Shown: positions 56,300 through 64,000 of the stretch, one piece after another
Layout: each line of letters starts with the position of its first letter
How positions within the stretch are numbered: position 1 is the first letter of the stretch
Origin: Cycas panzhihuaensis
Lineage: Eukaryota > Cycadophyta
Assembly: GCA_023213395.1 (NCBI GenBank)
Contig: CM041465.1
Location: forward strand, 23,870,001-23,934,000
Direction of reading: 5' to 3'
DNA: 64,000 nt
The notes under the pieces: model-generated
What the model saw: only the letters and a program-made list of their open reading frames with translations
What the model was told of the DNA's origin: nothing
The model's database searches: none
Made by a program: the position numbers and the translations under genes

Positions 56300-58376
56300 T
56301 CTTGTACTCATGGCGTGTCATCTCCTGGTCAATGTAATCCATCCCTAAGGGATCACATATCTCCTAAGCTCCTCCTATGCCTTTGGGAGCTCCTCACCTC
56401 ACTCCCCTCATCCTGAGGCCTCCTCAGGATTACCACCATCGTGTCGGTATGAGTCCTACTATGTGATGACCTTGATGCCATCTAATCTACTAGCTGATTG
56501 TATTGTGCCTGGATATGATCTCTCTTGATCTCTACTCCTCAGAGCCTCTCCTCCATCCCTCAAAGTTGCTCCTCTAGTATGATCACTCTAATGTGACTCT
56601 CCACATCCCCACCTGCTCCTCCTTGAGCCTCCAACACCTAGACTCAACCTTATAGGGTATCTCTATCTATGTGAGTTTCATCTAACTCTGCCTACAACTG
56701 TCCCACTCTCTCCTGATGCTCCTGGGACTCTACTACCCACACATCTCTAACCTTAACCAGTGGGGAAAAATTTTCTATATGAGCCCCTACTGATTATGGT
56801 TCCTCTCCCACCTAAATGGGAGGTTGCCCCTTTGTGTAAGCCTGAGGGAACATCTCTCAGACTACCACCTCAATCAACCTCCCTATCTCTGCTGCTCCTG
56901 TAAAGCCAAACATGCCATATGTTCATATATACATCTATATACGTATACCAAATAAACCAAATCAAAATAAAACATCTAGATACCTGATGGTTGAAAGATG
57001 ATAGGAAAGATAGTGTCTCATCTCTTGGGATGGTTGGCTCCTTAACTCAGATGACCACCTCCTCCTTAGGTCTACCTATGACCACTGGTACATCCTCCTC
57101 CTCTAGTACCACCTCGCCTATCTCTTTCCCTACCAGGGTACCCCCACCCTCCTCAACTATCATTATTGCCACTACCCAGGCTTTCCCTACTATCCTCAAC
57201 CTCATGACTAGTGCGTGGGGTGATCTGCCTCTCCCTGTGGCTCTTGAAGGCCCTGCCTCACCTCCTACAGTCCTTGATGGACCTGCCTCACCACCTGCTA
57301 CTCCTGGTAGGCCTGCCCCATTACCTCTATCATCACCATCATTATTATCATCTCCTTTAGGACCTCCTCCTACTCCTCCTACTCTACCTGCCTTGTCATC
57401 ACTGTTCTACCTCACCTCTCTATATGGGTCTTCCATATAATCTGCCATGATGAGGAGGTCTAGTGATGTTCCCTTTACCAAGCATCAGTTGTGTGCCTGA
57501 TCCTTGGTCCCTCTAAACTGAGTCTGCGACCTGTGGACCATGGGAGCCCACACTGAGATAGGATGTGGCCCTCCCATTGGTGCTACAACTCCAAAGTGAT
57601 AAAAAAACTAGTATTGTAGTAGTGTGTTTTAAGAGAAACCTCCTCTCCATGTCACTATGATGGCATCTAGTTGGGTGATTAGGTTTGCCACTATCAGGGT
57701 GGCCCAATCCATCCTCTTCCCAGCCTCGCATCTCCTTACTGTATCCATCTAGCTACTAGGGATATCTCTATAGTTCTATTTCTGGGAGATCTAGAATAGA
57801 ATGCCTAGTGTGATCAATTTCCTCACCTGAGGAATGTATGACATGACCATACTCTGCACAGGTATCCCACGCCTCTCCCATTTGTCCTAGCCTATGAAGA
57901 ATATGGCCACCTCCCTATGCATAGTGTCATTATTAGGCAATATCCTTAGCGATCTCAGTGCTCCTCCGACCAGTACTCGTAGGATCCTCCATATGTCTCT
58001 CGGTATGATGGTGATATCCCCAACTTAGAGGAGGTGGAATACATGCTACCTACAATCCTAATGGGTGACAATATCGACCAGGAGACACTGGTCTGAAGCA
58101 TACTGCGGCATCTTGATGATCTTCAGTAATCCACACCTCCATAGTATTCGCTTGTCCCTTGAGTCAGCATCTCTATGAAGCTCATCATTGCCACTCCAAT
58201 ATTTTTACAGTTGTCCACCACAATAACTGCCTATCAAGCACCTAAAAACCAGTCAGAATGTCTCTATGTGTACCTACCTACACTCAAGATTGTCTCTCCC
58301 CCCCATCCTGTCTAAGTTTGGCACTCCTTTAGGCCATTTCTCTAATTTTTTTAGTTTGCAGAACTATGCCCGTGCT

Positions 58377-58400
58377 AAACTTCATGGTATCGCAAAGTAT
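58377..58400. promoter_or_regulatory. Palindrome in intron 1 of the antisense gene (element 2)
   Basis: AAACTTCATGGTATCGC followed by AAAGTAT: a decayed copy of the 40975-40998 palindrome at the matching position. A second AAATTTCATGGCAC with ATGATCTTTGC lies at about 58449-58473. Confidence 0.55.
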
Positions 58401-58911
58401 AGCAAGGGCCTTGCTGAGTTTTTAGTGCAATCTCAGCGACCCCATGCTAAATTTCATGGCACTATGATCTTTGCTATGGGGCCAGTTACACCCCCCATAA
58501 AGAGGGCAATTATACCTAAAAAAATCTAAAAATATTTCCTGGGTGAGCCATACTCAGGCCCACCGGGACCAGGGCTACCTAATACCCTAGTCCTCCCTCT
58601 CATTGGGCCCAAATCGAGCTCCGGAGGATCTCAATTCGCCCTTAAGGGGCTAAAAATCACCTAACAAAAATGTAAAAGAATATTAACTTTAATTAACGAA
58701 ATGGAAAGGATAGGGGCGGTCCACTCACTGGATCTGTCCTGGCCATCGCCATCTCATCTCCCAGGTCCTAATGGCTATCCCCTTACCTCAATCCAATGGA
58801 TTGATCTCCCTTCGCATGCCTCCAAAGTTAGGCAATGCTTTGCTGCGTAAGGAAAAGGGCTCCAGATCGATCATGAGCCTATGAAAATAAATCTCCTTTT
58901 TGTTGAGTTTT

Positions 58912-58920
58912 CCTTATATA
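58912..58920 (-). promoter_or_regulatory. TATA box of the antisense gene in Tat element 2
   Basis: TATATAAGG on the minus strand, followed by AAAACTC. It is colinear with 40479-40487. Confidence 0.65.
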
Positions 58921-59439
58921 AGCGAGGGCCCTAATAGGTGCCTCCTCGTTTTCCCCTACCGTTACATCCCTTGGGACTATCTCTCTTCCCTTGTCACCTT
59001 TACCTTCTAGGTCCATCTCCCATTTTGCCTCCATGGCCCTCTTTTCTTCTCACCCCTTAGGTGTATTTATGGCATCCCCTTCAGTCTTGTGAGGCCCCTT
59101 CTACCACGGATTTTGTGCCATTCCCAAATATACCTGTGTTTATACTTATTTGGCTCATTTCATCATCCTGAACTCAGTTTTGCTACCTGTTCATGCCTCT
59201 AGGGATCTTAAAAGAAGTTCCTTCCCCATCCAAGACTACCCCTCACTTCCTTTAGTGATCTTTAAGACCCTAGAGGGGGTCTTTTCACTACCATTTCCTT
59301 CCCATTTATTGGGTTAGTCTCCTTATCCTTGGGTAGCCTCATCCTTAGTTCCTCCTACCCTTTATGGCCTCCTTTATCAATAGCCACTTGAGTCCCTCAT
59401 GACTGTCTCACCTCGTTGAGTCCTTTTTTTGCTCACTGA

Positions 59440-59935
59440 CCCTACCGACACTCTTTTTCCTCATTCTCCTTATCGAGGTCTCTTTCCTTTCTATCATGAA
59501 CAACCCAGGCCCCTATGCTACCGCATGGATCCTCTGTAACCCCTCTAGGTATGACTATATGTGTTCTGGAGTCTTCCTCCCTGAGGCCACCAATAACGAA
59601 GCTGAATACACAACTATTATTGAGGCTCTTACTAATGTGCTCTATTTCTATCATGGACCTATCATTCTCTTTTGTAACTCTCAGGTTATGGTGTCCCATC
59701 TCACCTAGGTCTATAGGTGCATTGCCCATGCCTGAGGGCCCTCGCCTCGACTGGTAGATCTCTTTTAACATGTTTCTCTTACATCAATATCTGACACATT
59801 CCTCAGAATCGTAACACTGAGGCAGACAACCTTGTTCATCTTATCCTTGAATGTTGCCTCCCTCTCTTTAGTGACACCCCTTGAGAGACTTATCTGATCG
59901 CCTAGGGAGCCAAGTCTCAGGTCATCTCTTTTGTC
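59440..59935 (+). pseudogene. Archaeal-type RNase H of Tat element 2
   Basis: The frame 59496-59708 reads MNNPGPYATAWILCNPSRYD, VFLPEATNNEAEYTTIIEAL (Glu) and IILFCNSQVMVSHLT (third acidic position Asp changed to Asn). After stops it continues as IPQNRNTEADNLVHLILE (last Asp). The TDG block with the first Asp is lost: the residues before MNNPGP are frameshifted. It lies 3.9 kb after integrase and 0.45 kb before the PPT, as in element 3. Confidence 0.83.
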
Positions 59936-60377
59936 ATATTGTGATCTGCTCGCACCTCCAAAATCTAGCCACTAATGAGGTTAAACTATGCCAACCACTA
60001 GGTTTGTTTCTTTACTCTATCCTTAGCACCACTCTTGGTACATAATCCTCACTATTTTGATTTACTCATGTACATAACATCCCATGCATAATATCTATTT
60101 GATCATGTTTGTGGTCATCACCACCCTTTTTCTTATACTCTTGTGATGGGGCTATCCCCCTCATCTGTTATCTTTACCCGTCGACTATAGGGTGATGCAT
60201 AGGTAGCCCCTATGTCACCTCTCACTCGTCTCCATGCCCACGTGTTCTACCATGACACTCATCATCACCCTTGGATCATACCATTGTTATGTTTGTTTGT
60301 ATATATATATATTGCTAACATTTTGTTGCTAGCATTCACCATCGTGTTGCGCTTCTGAGTAGCGAGGCTCTGTTGCT
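59936..60377 (+). other. 3' untranslated part of Tat element 2
   Basis: No gene is seen. It corresponds to 28066-28379 of element 1 (for example CTCGCACCTCCAAA near 59950 and 28070) and ends at the PPT. Confidence 0.5.
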
Positions 60378-60387
60378 AAGGAGGCAG
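60378..60387 (+). promoter_or_regulatory. Polypurine tract of Tat element 2
   Basis: AAGGAGGCAG abuts the 3' LTR start TATTTCTC. Confidence 0.6.
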
Positions 60388-63112
60388 TATTTCTCAGTTA
60401 CTAGTAATGGGTATGGATGAGTCGACTAAGGTAAATATAGGTACACTTCCATTCTTTTGCCTTGGTTAATCTGAGAAAGGTAAATTGAAGTGCCTCTTTA
60501 TTTTCATTGCATGATTGACTGGTTCATTTGTACGACCACTATGTATTTATTGCTTAGTCATGCTGCATTATACTATTTTAGCCTATGACAATTTAGGGAC
60601 ATAGATCTCATGGCACTCCACAACCCTCACATACATCTCCACATCATCCCAAGCATAGATTAGCCCTTATGATCTACTCACCATTCCATTGACAAGCCTC
60701 AACCTTTAACACCTCGCTTAAGTACAATTGGTGTTTCCTCACTTGTTTACTAACTTTTTAGAAATTTCTTACCTTTAGTACTTCACCCAGCATAGGTCTC
60801 TTTGGTCCCATGATTATCTCCTGCTACTCGAATAGAGTGTCATGTCCCCTTAGGCCTAAAGTACCTCCCTTTTAGGTTCCCAACATCTTCTTTCTTTTAT
60901 TTTTGCCTATGTTATTATTGCAACATAGTAAAGATCGCGATACCATTGCAAACTTCACAGTACTGTGAAGCTTACCATGGGGTGACTTTCATACATTATT
61001 TTTTAAAATATGCCATGGTAAATTTGACATTTATTACTAATTTTCCACATGGAAGAAGTGTATTCATGGCCCCAATCGAACCCTAATCACTCAGTTAAGC
61101 TAGGGTTGGGTTTAAAACCCAAAAAAACTCTGTCTCTCACTCATTCTACATAGCTCCCTATAGGAATGCCCTGCAACACCTAGCATACCGGCTCTCTAGC
61201 CTAAGATTAGCCCTCTGTAGCTCTAGATCTGTAGCAATAGGCCTAAAACAAGGCTACCTTAAGGAAATATATGCTCTAAGCATAACTATCATACTTTGTC
61301 TTCAAATCTTGTAGCCTCCATAGGGTTTCACCTACAAACCTTACAAGGCTACCCTGCTTCCCTATTTTCTCAAGTAGATCTACTCCTAATCTATCCCTAG
61401 TAGGTATTCTTTCCCTTTTATCTCACTTTCCTCCATTTAGATTGTTGAAAAGTGGTTTGAATGCCCTACAATGCCCCCATCTCTCAGTTTTCTTATTGTA
61501 CAAAGGAGGCAAACCCTCCTCTTTTCTTGTCTGTTTATCATTCCTTTAAGCTCTTCCCTAGTTTCCCCAAGGAGGTAGTGAGGAAGAGATCTCAAAAGGG
61601 TGAGTGAAAGGAGCTAAAGTGGGTTTCATAACCTAGCTAGCCTTCTCCTCAAGGGCAACCCCCTTCTCCCCTTTCCTCTTTCTCCTCTCTGCATTCCTTA
61701 GGTTACTAAAGAGCTCCTGGAAGAGAGGTCACTGATGGCAGCAGTGTATGCAGCCCATTATTACACTTGCTCCCAATTTTGTAGGCCTTACATGGGCAAG
61801 AATTGCATCCACTAGTCAAACCCTACCTATCTTTGGGTATTAGATTAGTTAGAGGTTGCAAAAGTTATACATCATAACTTTTTCAATAGTAACAGCATTT
61901 TTAACTTTTTGGAACTTGTCACCCATACATCTAGCCTTGACTGCACTATCTTTGCTTATTGTACCTGTGCTTGGGTAGCATGGAGGTTTGTGATCTTGGA
62001 GGTTTAGCCATTTTGAGGCTAACCATCCTCTTTTTTCCTTCTTGTCTTTTCTTGCATAAAGAGAAGCTAAAAGTTATTTTTCTTTAATGCAAAAGTCTCT
62101 TTTGGTTAGGGAAACATGCTTTGTTTTATTTTATATATTTCATATATACATGCATCTTATACCCTAGCAGCACCGTGGGAAGGGGAAACATCACTTGATT
62201 GTAGGTGTCCTCTTTGTTGTATGTGGAGAAGGAAGGAATCACATCAATGTAGGTATGTTCTTGCCCTTTTCTCCAATATTACCTTTGACTCTTTTGCATA
62301 GTTCTTTCCTTCTTTCTTTTCTTCCTTTTTCCTTTCAAATTTAGGGAAGGTAAGGAAGTCACCCAGCATCACCATATCACGTAGCCCATGTCTGGGAATA
62401 GTTAAGGGAAAGTAAACATGACAAAGGGAAAGCGCTCCTCCAACCGTCTGGTTCTCCAAGTACGTCGCTTATTCTCTTTTTACTACTTACTCTCTTACTT
62501 AAGCTTGTTTACCTATATGCATAATACATAAAGGTAAAATAGAAAAAGAGAACTTGCATATTTAATTTGCTTTCCCATTTAGGAAAGTGCATTAAGTAGA
62601 AGCCATTTTCATTTGCATTCTTGTTTTTTGCATATGTTCCCACTTAGGCTAGAATCCTTGCATGTGCCTTGTAACCTCATGACTAGTTCCCTACTTTCTT
62701 TCATTTAAAAATAAAGGAGAGTGAGTATATTATATTAGTGAGTAAACGAGTGTGCTTTTATCCATGTGTCCTTTCTTTACTTTTAGAGGAGTGCCCTTAT
62801 CCTATGTGAGGAACCATTTCCTCGCTTTATTTCACCTCCCTCCTTCAGCCATCTAAGGGCAGGAGGGCTAATCCCTTGAGGTTACTCAAGAAACTAAGGA
62901 TATCCCTCATTTCTTCTACCCTCCAAACCAAAGTTGAGTTACCTAAAAGGGAGTTGTGTGCCATCCATGGGTCCTGAACCTACGTTTCGATGCATACATG
63001 CCCTTTGTGGGTGATCTCCTCCACTTGTTAAGTTGATCTTTATTTTTGAGATTCTTCATTAATTGATCGAACCTCAACCAAGTGTGGTTACTACCCTATA
63101 AGTGCGATTTTA
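60388..63112 (+). repeat. 3' LTR of Tat element 2
   Basis: Starts TATTTCTCAGTTAC (TG decayed to TA) and ends GTGCGATTTTA, then TTCCT. It aligns with 31204-33960 throughout. The donor-like site has decayed to AAGGTAAAT (60428-60436). Confidence 0.9.
60950..60973. promoter_or_regulatory. 24-base palindrome in the element 2 3' LTR
   Basis: AAACTTCACAGT followed by ACTGTGAAGCTT: an inverted repeat with a single mismatch pair. Confidence 0.6.
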
Positions 63113-63117
63113 TTCCT
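63113..63117. repeat. Target site duplication of Tat element 2, right (TTCCT)
   Basis: Matches GTCCT at 31199-31203 at four of five bases. Confidence 0.65.
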
Positions 63118-63756
63118 TGTATACATTTTGAAGTTGTTTTATAGTTAAGAGATATGCTTTTAGCACTTTGAGCTTCAAGCAACCTAAGTGCTACAAATTC
63201 AATAAATGGGTACAATCTATATTAAATCTATTTATTTCTTACATTATTAAGTGAATATATACAACTTTTTCATATTTTTATTACTTTAAGCAAAGGTTCT
63301 ACTTAAAATTTTTATTTTTTCATATGGCTATTTTTCTCTACAAAGGAATAATTAGGCATTCTTATTGTCTTGCATAATTTAACAAAGAAGTCATTATATT
63401 TTTTATTAAAGACTTTAGTTCCTTATTCTATTTGAAAGCTATAAAGTTAGTTGAAAAATACCATTATTTATTTGTCCCAAAAATCATTGAAAGATACAAA
63501 GTTTAGCTTGTATTTTAAAGCATTAAATGAGCATTTAGTTTCTTGTTTCTTTCTACAAACATATCAAGTTGAAATACTAGTTTGTATACTAGCTCATATT
63601 CCTAGTTTATTTGAAGAAGAAGAGTATATTGATCATCTCTTTCTCATACTCATTATAACTTTACAAAGTTCTTTCATCATACTTTCATTTGAACATTCAT
63701 TGAAAGCCATATTGTTGATTATGTACTAAATCATTTACATGATGATAATGAATTCA
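63118..63756 (+). other. Host copia-element leader, right part
   Basis: AT-rich sequence before the gag fragment. The frame 63451-63729 has no recognisable domain. Confidence 0.45.
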
Positions 63757-64000
63757 GACAATATTAGTTTACCTATATTTAATGGAAATGATTTTTAATT
63801 TTGGAGAACTATTATGAAAGATCATGTAGATATATATCAAGGATGAATATAAACCTAACAATAAAGAAGACTTAAAAAGGGACAATGAAGCCCTTGCATT
63901 TTTATTTTGTAGCTTAAATGATAATATATTTTCAAATGTTTCAAAAATGACTATTACCAAATTACTATGGAACATATTGTATTCACTTTATGGGGGAGAT
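63757..64000 (+). pseudogene. Copia-type Gag fragment, cut by the window end
   Basis: The frame starts DNISLPIFNGNDF and, after a stop, FWRTIMKDHVDIYQG, the P-x-F-x-G-x-N-x-x-x-W-x-x-x-M block that opens copia Gag. After a frameshift it reads EDLKRDNEALAFLFCSLNDN, IFSNVSKMTITKLLWNIL and YSLYGGD, the KD-A and TAKE-LW blocks. It is on the same strand as the copia LTR at 15178-15510 and could belong to that element, with Tat elements 1 and 2 inserted between. That link is inferred, because the leader would be about 3.2 kb long. Confidence 0.7.

Larger units (their letters stand above)
56300..58920 (-). pseudogene. Three-exon antisense gene of Tat element 2
   Basis: Mirror of the gene at 40479-43070. 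The TATA box is TATATAAGG at 58920-58912. Exon 1 (to 58729) has FSLRSKALPNF and RREINPLD. Intron 1 is 58728-58231 (GTGAGT...ATAG). Exon 2 (58230-56984) reads AVIVVDNCKNIGVAMMSFIE, LWRCGLLKIIKMPQYASDQC, VGDITIIPRDIWRIL, MDWATLIVANLITQLDAI and TSLDLLIMADYMEDPYRE, followed by a Ser/Pro/Gly-rich tail. Intron 2 (56983-56898, GTATCT...TTTACAG) splits a Gly codon. Exon 3 begins GAAEIGRLIEVVVREMFPQA and has a coiled coil with VVESQEHQERVGQL, LEEQLRGMEERL and DHIQAQYNQLVD. Stops within exons show decay. The 3' end is approximate. Confidence 0.72.
31204..63112 (+). mobile_element. Tat-lineage Ty3/gypsy element 2, old copy interrupted by element 3
   Basis: A Tat element with LTRs at 31204-33960 and 60388-63112, a tRNA-Arg-like PBS, gag split by the insertion of element 3 (36341-53016), protease, a fused remnant of integrase, an antisense gene on the minus strand, an archaeal-type RNase H and a PPT. 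Its own length without element 3 is about 15.2 kb. RT, gypsy RNase H and most of the integrase core are deleted. Many CG and CHG sites have changed to TG/CA, creating TAG, TGA and TAA stops, so it is clearly older than element 1. Confidence 0.9.

Noticed and set aside
56991-57440. 149-residue Pro/Ser/Thr-rich + strand frame in element 2
   Set aside because: It is the complement of the low-complexity part of antisense exon 2. Intron borders and protein blocks support the minus strand.
1-64000. Bacterial-style systems, CRISPR arrays, phage or tRNA/rRNA genes
   Set aside because: No spaced direct repeats, operons, cloverleaf or rRNA signatures were seen. All recognisable content is plant retrotransposon.

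Overview
This window is repeat-rich nuclear DNA of a flowering plant. The evidence is plant-type Ty3/gypsy elements of the Tat/Ogre lineage with 2.5-2.8 kb LTRs, degenerate Ty1/copia elements, (TA)n microsatellites, and C-to-T decay of CG and CHG sites in the older copies. I found no intact host gene, tRNA, rRNA, CRISPR array or prokaryotic feature, and I cannot name the species.

The layout is a nest of retrotransposons. Bases 1-6900 hold an AT-rich Tat relic on the + strand (integrase end at 2-390, archaeal-type RNase H at 1464-1860), a possible antisense-gene relic (3830-2600, minus) and decayed sequence. Bases 6922-10906 are a small non-autonomous copia-like element with two LTRs, a PBS, a PPT and only a gag piece. 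Bases 10911-12830 are a second Tat relic carrying the antisense gene. Bases 13400-15160 are a minus-strand copia pol relic. A copia LTR with PBS (15178-15510) starts a host copia element whose gag probably resumes at 63757. That host is split by Tat element 1 (17784-30925, +, target duplication AGACC) and Tat element 2 (31204-63112, +, target duplication GTCCT/TTCCT). Element 2 is itself split by Tat element 3 (36341-53016, minus, perfect duplication GTAAC).

The three large Tat elements share one plan: LTR, tRNA-Arg-like PBS, gag, aspartic protease, RT, gypsy RNase H and integrase, then a spacer, a second (archaeal-type) RNase H, PPT and LTR. The second RNase H lies downstream of integrase in all four copies, not between the first RNase H and integrase. 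In elements 2 and 3 the spacer also carries a gene on the opposite strand with its own TATA box, two introns at matching positions, a plant-mobile-domain-like region and a coiled-coil end. Element 1 lacks this module. A 24-base palindrome (AAACTT - GGTACC - AAGTTT) occurs in the LTRs of elements 2 and 3 and in the first intron of the antisense gene.

No copy is coding-competent. Element 1 has every domain but is full of frameshifts, although it is GC- and CpG-rich and so looks young. Element 2 has lost RT, RNase H and most of integrase. Element 3 has lost the integrase zinc finger and first catalytic Asp. All domain calls come from reading translations by eye; no database search was possible.
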